The translations under genes and the position numbers were made by a program. A model generated the notes under the pieces. The model searched no databases and was not told the DNA's origin. It saw only the letters and a list, made by a program, of their open reading frames with translations. Positions 1 through 10,666 of a stretch of DNA of 64,000 nt are shown piece after piece (the stretch's first letter is position 1; each line of letters opens with the position of its first letter). Source of the DNA: Schizochytrium sp. TIO01 (Eukaryota > Sar > Bigyra > Thraustochytrida > Thraustochytriidae); assembly GCA_004764695.1 (NCBI GenBank), contig SMSO01000034.1:1567501-1631500 (forward strand), written 5' to 3'.

Positions 1-1218
1 GAGAACCACCTACCAGGCAAGACCTGCCGGAGCATCGACCGATATCGCGGCATGAGGTGCTAACGACAGGCGGACCAGACTCTGCTTTTGCATTTATCGC
101 AATCGATCCACGAATACGCTCGGCATTTCAAGCTGCCAGCCGGGAGCTCTTGAAGGGCACCGGCAGGAGCAGCAATTGAATTGAATTCCGCAGCAGAGCC
201 CAGGGAGCGTAGCCAAACGCCTAAGTGGCGCCTAGTGGCGACCAATTGATGGATCAATTTGCCCTCGGTCTGGTATTAGCTGCACCATGCTCATAAACGA
301 AGCGATTCGAAGTTAGCATTGTGGAAGCTAAAGGATCAATCACCTGGGTTAAGAAAGGCCAACCCAACGCCACGCCAGCCTCACCTGCTGCTGTTGAACC
401 TGGTACTGCCATAGACCCAGGCTTCCTTACCCCACCATGGACCAGGCAGAACCCAGAGTCCAGGATCCATCGCCAAGGCCACAGAACAAGTAAGTACGTA
501 CGTACGTACGTACGTACGTACGTATTATACAGCACACTCCTCAAAGACCATCCCAGCTACACTCCCCCCGTTCCCACTATTCTCTCTGTTACCTTTATTA
601 CCTACGTTACCTTGGTTCCCTATGTTCACATTGTTACCCTCGTTACCTTGGGCTCGAAGCGAGGATATCCTTGGAGATACGTTAGATCATGATATTCTCG
701 ATCATGCGTGATATACTTGATCTTCAGTGATATGCTTTTGTATAGGAACGAATAGATGCGGGTTCCCAGCTAGTGTGGTGTGGGTACAGTTTGGGGTAGG
801 AAGCTGGGTAGTCGGAAAGCGCCTTGGCGGGATCCGAGCGAGCGGAATCCGCCTTTGCGCGATCCTGGGGTCTGAAGATTGGCAAAGGTTGGCGAGGAAG
901 AAAGCCTCGTGGAAAGCGTCTTGGCACCCGGCAGACACGTAACTCTTGGCTGCGACCTGCCTTGATATTGCAAACATAGCAGGTGCCGCGAAAGAGGGCT
1001 CAAAGACTTTGTTTGGGTGCTTTTCAGGATTCGTTGGAGGAGGACAAGAAGAGGAGGGAGGAGGTACGAGAAGAAGAGGCAAAATAGGGGCCTCGGCGAG
1101 CTTCGTGAGGAAGGCTTCGAGCGGCGTCCTGGTGGCAGGAGCTGCTGTCTGGGGCGAACACGCTTTTGCAGGAAAGACAATTGCTCGGGCTGCAAGTACG
1201 TGTACTGAGAACAACATC
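1..1218. other. Intergenic start of window, no supported gene
   Basis: No convincing coding region is seen before pirin. The stretch holds a tetranucleotide microsatellite (about 491-524) and, at about 585-655, an imperfect array of GTTACC-containing units. The open frame continuous with pirin from 946 to 1218 has no ATG and is read as leader sequence, although an unseen upstream exon cannot be excluded. Confidence 0.5.
491..524. repeat. (ACGT)n microsatellite
   Basis: About eight uninterrupted copies of a self-complementary 4-bp unit (ACGT/TACG). Every register is its own reverse complement, so the tract can extrude as a hairpin. The Thr-Tyr-Val-Arg peptide encoded across it is a repeat artefact. 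Confidence 0.95.
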
Positions 1219-2043
1219 ATGTCTTCTATTCGCAAGGTTGATGAGGGTATCCTCTTCGTGTCAGAGCCCAACCCATTCATGTTTGGTAATGGCAAGAATG
1301 ACCCGAACAATTCCGCATGGACCAATAAAAACTGGCTCAAAAGCAGATTCCACTTCAGTTTTGCAGAGTATCATAACCCTCGCAACAGCCACTTTGGAAA
1401 GATGCGTGTTATGAACGACGATTTAGTTCAGCCAAACCGCGGGTTTGGAGCGCACCCTCATGCAAATATGGAGATCGTCACCTATGTTGTTCATGGTGAG
1501 CTCAGTCATGCAGACAACAAAGGGAACCAGGAAAGCCTCGGTCGGCACAGCACACAATTTATGTCCGCCGGCCAGGGCGTTGTTCACTCCGAGTTCAACG
1601 ACTCCACGAAGTCTCCTGTTCGCTTCATTCAAATGTGGTTTATGCCCCGCATGATGAACATTGATACTCGCTATGGCTCAACGCAAGGTAATGCCGAAGC
1701 CCTCACTAATAAGTGGCAGCACCTTGTGTCTGATGATGACTCCTCCTTTTCTACGCCAGTGAAGATTTGCCAAGATATTAACATCTACGTAACCCTGCTC
1801 GATGAAGGCAAGGAAATTGACTTTCACGTTAACTCAAACCGCCAAGCATACCTTCTTTGTGTTGAAGGAACTGTTACGCTGCAGGGTACACGTGGCGATG
1901 GCAAGGAAGAGAAGACGGAGTTGAAAGCACACGATGCAGCTGAGCTCTTCGGCGACATTAAGCTCAACATGCACGCCGAAGCGACTGGCACCCATTTACT
2001 TTTGGTTGAGATGAAGAAAGATGGATCCTCACGCTTCGCATAA
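1219..2043 (+). CDS. Pirin family protein (cupin)
   Basis: A 274-aa protein of the pirin family: bicupin, metal-binding nuclear or cytosolic proteins that act as transcription cofactors or quercetin 2,3-dioxygenase-like enzymes. The family signature is clear. The N-terminal cupin carries the GAHPHANMEIVTYV segment and the following GELSHADNKGN stretch, then QFMSAGQGVVHSEFN, supplying the His/His/His/Glu metal ligands (HPH, then H...E of VVHSEFN). Next comes QMWFMPR and a weaker C-terminal cupin ending near LLLVEMKK. Length is close to the usual 280-300 aa. The start is the first in-frame ATG (1219). The frame is open upstream to 946 but only through a TTG, and the Ser-Ile-Arg-Lys-Val N-terminus is where pirins normally begin. 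No intron is needed. Exact substrate is not predictable. Confidence 0.93.
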   Translation: MSSIRKVDEGILFVSEPNPFMFGNGKNDPNNSAWTNKNWLKSRFHFSFAEYHNPRNSHFGKMRVMNDDLVQPNRGFGAHPHANMEIVTYVVHGELSHADNKGNQESLGRHSTQFMSAGQGVVHSEFNDSTKSPVRFIQMWFMPRMMNIDTRYGSTQGNAEALTNKWQHLVSDDDSSFSTPVKICQDINIYVTLLDEGKEIDFHVNSNRQAYLLCVEGTVTLQGTRGDGKEEKTELKAHDAAELFGDIKLNMHAEATGTHLLLVEMKKDGSSRFA

Positions 2044-2859
2044 GCTTTTCTATTCTATATAATAGATCTGATATGGGCAGCCACACCCAATTATAATATC
2101 CAACAATTCTGTTTCACAAATGCCGATCAGGTTGAACCGTCGCGTCTTCCAGCCTAATGTACCAATGTAAAAGGGACTTAGTTACAATATTTTGCTTTTG
2201 AGTCAATCGACGTAAGATTTTATCATATCTATAGACTGAGTATCTCTTTTTTTAATTAGGTGCACAATTTTATGTTTAAGTTTAGATAGACTGCAGCTTC
2301 GTTGCAACCATCGTCAGCGTTTTAAAGTTTTGTAGTATAGGAGTGATATTTCTTCTTGTCCACAACAAGTTGCGAATTACGTCAGAATGACTATGCAACA
2401 CATTGATAGCTTTCACATTCTCAAGTCACCTGCTTTGTTACTTCTCGCTTCTCTCTTTGACCTGCTCCTTGCTTTTGCAAAGGTAGCCATAGTACCTCGT
2501 TAGGAAAGATTCACATCATCCCGTACTGAGAGTTGCTAGTAAGTGCAATAAACTTATACACCTGACTCAAAGGAATCATCCCAAATGCAACCCCAAAGAC
2601 CCTAGTTAGGAGGGCTTATATTGCAATTTCTTTCCTCAACTCGACACAAAATTGGTTCTACATGAGGAATGAACGATGTAGTCGTAGTTGGTTGGATTCC
2701 TAGCCCTACTAGTGCTATGTATAGTATCAACAATAGGAGTGTCCTAGTAACTAGACTTTCAGTGCTTTAAATTTGCGCGCTGACTTATCGTCGATTGCGC
2801 TGCGATCATCATACAAGTGCAGAAATATTAACAGCTCGAGACAGCAAAACTCTCGAGAG
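2044..2859. other. Intergenic, nothing recognised
   Basis: AT-rich spacer between pirin and the ceramidase gene, both on the plus strand. It should hold the pirin 3' end and the ceramidase promoter. I see no ORF, RNA gene or repeat I can defend. Confidence 0.6.
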
Positions 2860-4082
2860 ATGCGGGACTGGCAGCCTCTGCATATATCTCCTCGAAGCAA
2901 GATGTCTGCGTCTCAAGCTGCAAAGCTCCGCGTGGTTAACCTCGTCGCCTGGACCGTAGTGGCAGCGTGTGCCATCGTAGCGGTGCTCAAAGGCGAGGAG
3001 CTCCAGGCATTGTCAGCGTATGACTCGAGTCCGATCGACTGGTGCGGTAAGTCTTTGCGTGAATATAATAGTGTTGGAATCAGCAACCGGGTGAGGCCAG
3101 CAAGGAACTTTGCAGGAGCAAGAGTACATCTATGTAAGGTCGTCATCGTTCTTGGTTTCGTGGCAGGATTTTATGTTACGGGAAGGAAACAAATGTAAAT
3201 GTGTATAATTGTAGAGCAACGATATCGGATCTACGCTCTATAAGGTGATTAGTGGAACGTTTTGGACAAGCATAACTGACAAGTGACTATTCCGATGTAT
3301 TCTAACCTTACAATATTGTGCATTTGATGCATTTTCTGGGATGGGGTCAATGATGTGTTGTTACAATATCAATAGAGATCAATTATGAGGTACATCCATG
3401 GGTAGCTGAGTTCTGGAACTCAATTTCATCTATTCCAATCGCCCTTGTGGCTCCTTTAGTTCGCATCAATGATCTAGTTCCACGCTACTTTTGGTCCGAG
3501 CTTCGATCAAGCATGGCGATTATTCTCTCTCTCATTGTCATTATTGGGATTGGATCTACCTACTTCCATGCTACCTTGAGCGTGTTTGGACAAATTATGG
3601 ATGAAATGGGCATTATTTGGATCGTACAATACTCTGCTCTTTTTATTCTGCCACCAGGTGAACACACGTTGCTGGTACAGGCAGCCTTTTTGCCTTCTGT
3701 CTTTCTCGGGTACATTTTTTTCTCTACCCTGTTGGGTCTATTCTTACCTATTGTGTCTCATATTCTTGTTCTTTCGTGTGCACCGATTGGTCTTTACATC
3801 CATGTTAAAGCATTTCAGCGCTCTCAAAGTAAGACCGCAAAACATCGTTTTCGCTTGGCCTTGCGCTTCTTCTTTGCGGCATGGGCATGTTGGCTTACGG
3901 ACCGCTTATTGTGCCCTCAAGTGCAGCAGCTCCGTGAGATCATTGGGTTTCAGCCCCAATTGCATGCTTGCTGGCACATCCTTATTGGTATTACAGCTTA
4001 CATACTTATCGGTGTGTGCTGCGAGTATGTTGCTGATGCACGCCGTGAAGTCAAGCAAGCTGAGCCTTTGGAAATTGTCTAA
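2860..4082 (+). CDS. Alkaline ceramidase, two exons
   Basis: Multi-pass CREST-superfamily enzyme that hydrolyses ceramide to sphingosine and fatty acid in the ER or Golgi membrane. Exon 1 is 2860-3046, exon 2 is 3376-4082. Joining across the 329-nt intron rebuilds one codon (G+AG = Glu) and restores the family segment SSPIDWCEINYE followed by WVAEFWNSISS. Catalytic residues are visible: S123 and H127 in GIGSTYFHATL, D138 in QIMDEMG, and the C-terminal H259-x3-H263 (HACWH), with spacing as in known alkaline ceramidases. About seven hydrophobic segments are present. The predicted 297 aa is slightly longer than typical. A second in-frame ATG at 2902 would give 283 aa and may be the true start, because the extra 14 residues are not family-like. 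Zn and Ca ligands are inferred from the family. Confidence 0.93.
3047..3375 (+). other. Spliceosomal intron of the ceramidase gene
   Basis: Donor GTAAGT at 3047 and acceptor AATAG ending at 3375. It is phase 1, and splicing is supported because it reconstructs the conserved W-C-E residues of alkaline ceramidases. Unspliced reading runs to a stop at 3198. Confidence 0.92.
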
Positions 4083-4575
4083 GACCTTGAAAAAATTATA
4101 TGCTTCAATTACCTTTCATCGCTTTCTTTGAAGACAGACAAAACATATCTGTATATGCACAACATTTCTGTAGGTAGTAATAAGTGCTTATACTCAACCT
4201 CCAAGAGAAATGTACCATCCTCGATTATTACGAAGGGTGCATTATATGTTCTGAACTTTGTAAACCCATCTTCTTAGTGTTGTTCGAAAAAAGCAGATCC
4301 CACATCTGTTTGATATGTTGCCTACTGATAGATTTAAATAAGTCGGCATTATTAATTTGTGCAACGTTTTGATTTAGCAGTCGAATCACGGTTTGAAAGG
4401 AACACATCGAGAAAAAGTTAATATGGATTGTACTGAATTTACTCTTTAGAAAAAATGTGCGATGCACAACAAAAACGAATTAAATAATCATGAGGTCGGA
4501 TAGCTTATGCCCCGGCAAGAGAATACGCTACTCAGTGACCTATTGAGACAAAAAGGAAAGCAGCTCGTCAACCAT
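4083..4575. other. Intergenic, nothing recognised
   Basis: AT-rich spacer downstream of the ceramidase gene and downstream (3') of the first minus-strand microprotein ORF, so it separates two convergent units. Short open frames here show no family resemblance. Confidence 0.5.
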
Positions 4576-4698
4576 TTATTGGTCGGCCTTGTAAATAGGG
4601 AGGACACCAACGGTATCCAGACGAGGCCGTGAGATACGAGGCCGAGTGGGAACAGGCTCAGCCTGAACGTTGCGGCGAACAAACTTTGGCTGCTGCAT
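4576..4698 (-). CDS. Candidate microprotein, LPIY family copy A
   Basis: A 40-aa ORF starting ATG at 4698. It opens with MQQPKFVRRNVQ and ends with RPRLDTVGVLPIY plus four residues. Two ORFs further along the same strand (start 6952 and 8750) have the same architecture: Met, a P-R/K-hydrophobic-V-R-R motif at residues 3-9, about 14 variable residues, then R-P-R-L-D/E-T-V-x-x-L-P-I-Y with the final Tyr at residue 35 or 36. A fourth ORF shares the C-terminal motif. The nucleotide sequence of the motif differs at third positions between copies, which argues for protein-level constraint. The frame is also open upstream to an ATG at 5004 (142 aa) through Lys/Pro/Gln-rich residues encoded by a minisatellite, so the true N-terminus is uncertain. 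No function is known to me and there is no signal peptide or membrane segment. Confidence 0.5.
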   Translation of the reverse strand: MQQPKFVRRNVQAEPVPTRPRISRPRLDTVGVLPIYKADQ

Positions 4699-4734
4699 TG
4701 TTATTATGAAGTAGAACTTTGGATAGTTTGCTAT

Positions 4735-4889
4735 GGAGGTTTGCTTTGGAGGTTTGCTTTGAGGTTTGCTTTGGAGGTTTGCTTTGGAGGTTTGCTTTGG
4801 AGGTTTAATTTTGGGGGTTTGCTTTGGAGGTTTGCTTTGGAGGTTTGCTTTTGGGGGTTTGCTTTGAGGTCTACTTTTGAGGTCTGCTT
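4735..4889. repeat. Minisatellite, about 12 units of 12-15 bp
   Basis: Imperfect head-to-tail repeats of GGAGGTTTGCTTT (12-15 bp variants). On the minus strand the array is open in frame with copy A and encodes K-P-P-K-Q-T/S-K-rich sequence. A shorter run of the same GTTTGCTTT/GTTTGCTCC motif lies upstream of copy B at about 7046-7085. Confidence 0.9.
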
Positions 4890-6829
4890 CTTTGGGAAGA
4901 TAATCTTGTGCAAGTAGGTATTTTCTCTCTATTGATTTAAAAAAATACGATACACGCGTATCCATCCATCCATATAAAAGTCGATACCTCTGGCTTTCAA
5001 GCATGAGCCTGTGTCTTCAATGCTGGTCGGGTTCTTGGTTGGTTGCTATGCAGTGCGGTGATGAAGCAATTAGCTTCGAAAGAGTGCTGTCACGAAAGCA
5101 AGTATTCACCACAGCAGCAAGCTTGGCGGGAAATCATCACCCCCATCCAAGCTACAGGTCGCTTTACTCCCATGCTCTCCAGCATTTTTCATAGCAAGAA
5201 AGTTACCTGCTTCATAGCCAGAGTTCCCACCATTGGTTCTGCACAGTTAACTCAAAGCTGTCCTGCTTCTTAGCAGGGTGCTGGTCTCGGCCTTGTCTTT
5301 GAGTGGATAAGGAAACTTCTTTAAGCAACAGCTATAGTTGAAGCTAGTTACACTAAGTGCATACGTCAGGCATGTTTCTGTCAGGAATCGACGTGAAATG
5401 GAGGTCGATGCCGGAATTTGTTTTGCCATCTTCTCATAATGATGCATTTGAATGCAGAGAAGCTGCTATGCAGAGAAGCTGCAAGTCTCATCACCAGCCC
5501 TTACTGAATGATTCTCGGCTACTTCAAAGTAGTATGTCTCGATCTATAGAAGTTTCTGTTTTCTCATCCTTGCAAGACTCGTTCTTCGCCTTATTCCTGA
5601 CATAGGAAATACCTTACTCGATAAAGGTGTACGGATACATAAAAATGGATTTTGTAGAGAATGACCTGCATACAAGATATCGGAAAAAATACGATGTATC
5701 ACGATACGATATAGACGAGATTCGAACTACCTTATGAACATAACCTAACTTAAAACCTTGCGTGTGGCACATCTTTAAGGTATAGTGACCTCAAATTCAA
5801 ATCATGATGGTTCAACTTCAAGTGCCGGTGGGCGTGTGCCGTGTACTGCTACTGTGACCTGAGTGACTACCTTTTATAAAGGGATTTCAACGATTACTTT
5901 GTATTCCATGAGAATGATTTTATACTCACACGGTAAATTCATGACTGTGATTGATCAACGAGAAAGGCCTGGTGGGTTGCACAACTCTCGGCTTGCCATG
6001 AGAGCATCTGCTTGATATGAAGGGATGATAACGATTATATTCTCATTGCGCTGGAACGCAGAAATCAATAAGCTAATCTTGCGGCATATCCAAGAAAAGT
6101 CTCGGCAAGAAAACCCTGCTGAGGACTTTTTTTCGTTACATTCCAGCCATCTGTGTAATGAGGACCTTATTGCATCCAAAAAGTTGACTCGAACTTTTTC
6201 ACCTGCCTCTTTTCCCGTAGACCACCCCTCGGAGACAAAATTATAGGCTTATTATGTGGCTATTCTGATTAATTGCAAATAATTCTCGTAGGTGCGCACT
6301 GAGGTGTGTACTCAGACGAAGCTTCAAGGTGCCTCTAATTATAGGAACAGAGTATAGAGCATTAAGATTGATTAAATGTATACAGAATACGATACTTGAA
6401 TGGTTGTTCCACAAATTAAGAGGATCATCTACGTGTTTCCTCAACGTAGCGGGGCGTTATTCAATGCGAGCGAAGAGCAAGTTGGACAATAGATTTGTGA
6501 TTATGATACCCTCTCGCCCACAGCGATTGCTTTGAAGTTACAAAGGCTTCTCAGATAGAGGGAGATTCTCAAACAGAAGGAGAGAGAGGCAAAGAAATGG
6601 CTCTCGTGCTTAGTATTATTCTATTTATTCAAGGGTTAGAACTGAGCAGGGCGGCATAAACTCAAATCTCGAAATAACTCAAGATCAAAGATATTCTAGA
6701 ATCACTTTAAAACAGATTAAAAAATGTTGCATTATGATACATGGTTTGTAATAGAAGTTGCTACATGAAGATAATCCAATTATCTTAGGCAGCAGCACCT
6801 GAATAGGACTACAGATGATTGGCCGAGCT
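4890..6829. other. Gene-poor spacer between microprotein copies A and B
   Basis: AT-rich DNA with only short, unsupported open frames on both strands. No RNA gene, transposase or reverse transcriptase signature was seen. Confidence 0.5.
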
Positions 6830-6952
6830 TTACTTTGCTTTGGGGGTATAGATGGGTAGAGTCTCGACTGTATCGAGACGAGGGCGCGTAACTCTTGTGC
6901 CGTTGGTAGGCGACATCTGGTTGGCATTGCGGCGAACGACTCGAGGGAACAT
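6830..6952 (-). CDS. Candidate microprotein, LPIY family copy B
   Basis: A 40-aa ORF (ATG at 6952, TAA at 6830-6832), exactly the length of copy A. It starts MFPRVVRRNANQ and ends RPRLDTVETLPIY followed by TPKAK. Against copy A the C-terminal motif is identical except at two positions (VG V/VE T), yet codons differ: Arg-Pro-Arg-Leu is cgc-cct-cgt-ctc here and cgg-cct-cgt-ctg in A. The peptide is strongly basic with no signal peptide or hydrophobic segment. The frame stays open upstream of the ATG through Lys-rich sequence, as in copy A, so it could instead be the last exon or C-terminus of something longer. Function unknown. Confidence 0.5.
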   Translation of the reverse strand: MFPRVVRRNANQMSPTNGTRVTRPRLDTVETLPIYTPKAK

Positions 6953-8585
6953 TTTCTTTTCTACTAGTATATGTATACTATGAATGTCTTTCTTAGCTTG
7001 ACTCAATGATGGCTTTGTATTGCTTGTTTTGATGCGCTTGAGTTTGGGGTTTGCTTTCCAGTTTGCTCCTCAGTTTGCTTTCATCTCTGCTTCTGCCTGC
7101 TTCTCTGCTTGCTTCCTTCTTTGCCATCATTGCTTCGACTGTGAGCACGCGGAGTCGAGCTAATTGCACCAACTCTTTGTGCTCGGCAAGCAAGTTAGCT
7201 CCCCACAGCACTCATCGTGCTCTTGAGATTCTGAGTCTCACGAAAATGGATTCCAGCCTTCCCGTTCTGTTGCTTGAGAACCGGCCGCCTGTACATGGAG
7301 CCATACAGTGAACCGCCCGGTCCCTGTATACAGCACACTGGCTTTGCGGTATGAGGATGCGTTGACCAGGGCTAGATACATAAATGAAAAACAGAGAACC
7401 CAATTTTTCTTGAGTCTCCGCATTGCAATAAGTGGATTCTGATAAGTGCAGGTCATTGAAAGTTGTTCGCCCGCCCTTTGTTCGTTCTCTTGCTGTGTTC
7501 AGGGCTGTAGAAACTTTAGAACTAATAGGCCTATTTATGTACATATATCTCTTTTTCTTTTCTTGTTTAAAGTAAATAGTTTCTTAGAAAACTAAACCCA
7601 TATGAATATTCAAGTTCTTATACGATACCATGGAAGATGGTAATTAAAATCTTTGCGTAGATAAAATGGCCCAGTGCACCGGAGAAGCCTTGACTTAAAG
7701 CATAGTGCTACTTGCGTGATACGATAGGTCTAAGGCCAGCCTTCGCGCCGAGACTGGAGAGGAAAGAAAGATGAGATACCTGGTCTAATACGTGAAAGGT
7801 TGCACGCTACGAAGTGAGATGGAAGCTAAAAGGGAATCTACTTTGCTTCTTACGGAAAAGTGAGCAGAGAAGCCTTTTTCTCTTTAATTAAGAAGCATAC
7901 TTACAATAGGCTGATGCTATATTGTTTGTTTTAAGACACAATATAGCTTCGTGAAAGTGCAGTTCTTGCTCAGTACTGCTTTGTAAATCCTAATGCAAGA
8001 TAGTCCCCAAGCACCTCTGCACACTACCCCAAAACCTGGTCAGTTTTCATTTTGACATTGACTTTTCCTTTATTCACCTACTCCTAAAGTTTGTGGCGCG
8101 CACTTTACTCAAAAGCTGGCCTGACTGCCCTAGACCAGCCTTTTGATATGAATTTGCATTCCATTTAGTAACAATTATACTATGAAATAGGTTACAGCTG
8201 TATTGCAACCAAGAATGACTACGCTATGCAGCCAGCTAAACGCAGTTGCTGTCATCCCACTATCTATTCTGGATATTCACAAATGCTCATGTTTCTTAGT
8301 TTAAGGGAAGCAAGATGATGTATGTCTAGTAGCATCTTGCGTATTTATGCCTGGAGTGTTGGGCCATTCTTCTACGTTAGCAATCTCGATCATATTGGCA
8401 CAGGCAGAAGGTAACAAGCAATAGAGGTATTCAAGATAAAGTTATATCAATTCTCAATTTTATTTCATCATAATAATTCACAGTACAGACTTGGGTGCTT
8501 GTTGAGCAACTAGAACTCACTCAAAAGCATAATAGGGGTTTTCTATGTATGGCAAGACCATTTATTGTCTTGCAAGTAGCTTGCA
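6953..8585. other. Gene-poor spacer between microprotein copies B and C
   Basis: Holds the degenerate GTTTGCTTT-type repeats at about 7046-7085, and otherwise AT-rich sequence without a supportable gene. Confidence 0.5.
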
Positions 8586-8750
8586 TCATCTTGCAGGGTG
8601 ATGGTTTTCCCCTGTTGGACAGCTTGTATAACTTGCAGATCTGTAGATAGGCAAGCAATCTACAGTCTCAAGCCGAGGTCGTCTAGGTTGCAATTTAGGC
8701 TTCGTGGTGTCTTTGGCGTTCGCTCCTTGACGTACAACGCGCGGCAGCAT
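8586..8750 (-). CDS. Candidate microprotein, LPIY family copy C
   Basis: A 54-aa ORF from the first in-frame ATG at 8750. Residues 1-11 read MLPRVVRQGAN and residues 24-36 read RPRLETVDCLPIY, aligning without gaps to copies A and B to within one residue. It differs by an 18-residue tail after the Tyr (4-5 residues in A and B), perhaps through loss of the original stop. Codons for Arg-Pro-Arg-Leu (cga-cct-cgg-ctt) differ from every other copy. There is no in-frame ATG upstream, which supports this Met as the start in this copy. Function unknown. Confidence 0.45.
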   Translation of the reverse strand: MLPRVVRQGANAKDTTKPKLQPRRPRLETVDCLPIYRSASYTSCPTGENHHPAR

Positions 8751-10666
8751 TTTCACAAACTTATGCAATATAAGAAGAGCAATTATTGAGCAACCAACTT
8801 CTGCGTTAGGGTTTTGCTGAAAGCCTCTGAGCTGCAACGAAAGCTACGTATCACACGAAAGAAGCACACATTGAGCTATTAGCTTTCAAAGGGGTGCTGG
8901 TCTACTTTTGAAGAGAAGCTAATTGCTTACTCGTCTGTGCTCAACAGCTCCCCACATATGAAGCAAATTGTTGTTTTTATTTTTCTAATACTGGACTAGC
9001 CTGGAAAAGAGGGATTTAAAACTATTTTTAGCTTACAGGAACACACCAAGCTTGTGGTTGAAATGCCCGAGTATACTAGCCCTACTTACTCTATAAATAA
9101 GGGGCAAAAGGCATATTTATAAAGTCCAGCCGAAAGTACATAATCATGGACCCAACGAGCTTTTGATGTAATCAGTAACTCTTTTACAATCCTTCAAGAC
9201 ATAGTCCTGCCCGAACCCCTCGTTTGGAAGTCATACAAGCAAGTATATATTTTCCATTTATAAGGGTTGACGAGCAGTGTCAACGGATTAGCGTGACTTG
9301 GAAGTTTCTGGTGAAACTAAGCGCGGTTGTTGCTTTAATCTAGTGCGTTGATCGACGCTGGAATGTGAGCTACTGCTTCCGCTAAAGGATGCTGAAGACA
9401 CCTGTGTGCCTAGAGGTTTGGAAATAAGCAGTTTGAACAATTTCCTTTCATTTCCTTCTTCTTCTTTAAAAAAAAAAAAAATAAATCCAAGCATATGTGG
9501 ACGAAGGATGAAATGATTCAAGTAAGGATAATCTTGAGTTGATCAGCGCGGGGAAACCTCACCGCCTATAGCTCTTGAGACTTTGTATGTGAATCCCCTG
9601 AAGCCCTTCCTGTCAATTTGACATAAGGAATCCAATTATTCTGGCTCTCTACCTCTTTCTCTATCTGTGACCATTCACAGGGATGTTCCATCCAATACAC
9701 ACCTTTCTCTTTCTTTTCTTTCTTTGTTCCAGACTACGTTCCCATGCCCACGTATGCTGTCATTGTATAGAAGCAAAATACAATAATCGAATTTCCACAT
9801 GTACACTCCCTGTTACCTTCCATGCTGCCTTCTAACAGCAGCATCGGCGAACAAGAAACTATCTGCCTTCACATAACAACCTCCTATTTCCTCATTCCCC
9901 TATTTATGACCTCTCTATTGGAATTATTACAGTATATTTATTGCGCGGTCTCTCGTATTCTCTTATTTTCATGCTCAAGGTTTTACTCGTAAGCAAGAAA
10001 GCAGTTTTCGCATATAGAACCAGAAACAAGATAGGTACAAGTACGTATACTACTAGGTAGTGGACAGTAATAAATCTTGTGATAAGCCTTGTTTACAATC
10101 ATCCAAATTCACCAATATTGTCAAGAAATAATAGACCTTTAGCTAGAGGAACCAAGGATACACAACAAAACAATGCATTCGTGTTGCTAGGTATTGTTGA
10201 GTTTAGCGAAGATCAATCTTATTGGTGAATGTCTGCCCTCATTTGAAATTGCGTAGCACGAAGCAAACTTACATTGGTAAGCTATGAATGATCTCAGCTT
10301 TACAAATCTAGTATCATTCGATATCATATTCAACAAGAAAATACTGAAATCCGAATTTATCTGTAGGTTTTAAAACGGGGGGGAGGGGGGGTGTCAAGAA
10401 ATTGGAAGAACAAGGAAGCAAGAAAGGATTCTTGACAAGGCATGAACTTGGATTTGAAGATAAAAAGCATGCTTTACACATCATCTGCCATTGATGCAAA
10501 TCGAGCTATGAATAAAAATAAGTCAATTAACCACAACGGAGCTTCCCTACGCAAACATTCATGATTCCTTCAAATCAAATCCATATCTAAAACCCAAAAC
10601 AAATGTAATGGGATCAATTTATATATATAATAAGAAAGACAGCAAGCCCACAGCTTAGACTTGTAG
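8751..10666. other. Gene-poor spacer between microprotein copies C and D
   Basis: AT-rich spacer with an A13 run at about 9469 and a G7-A-G7 run at about 10377-10391. No convincing coding sequence or RNA gene. Confidence 0.5.
10377..10391. repeat. G-run (G7-A-G7)
   Basis: Two runs of seven guanines separated by one adenine in an AT-rich setting. Possible assembly-sensitive homopolymer or quadruplex-forming tract. Confidence 0.8.

Noticed and set aside
321-692. Plus-strand open frame across the ACGT array
   Set aside because: Centre is encoded by the microsatellite, start is GTG, no family features.
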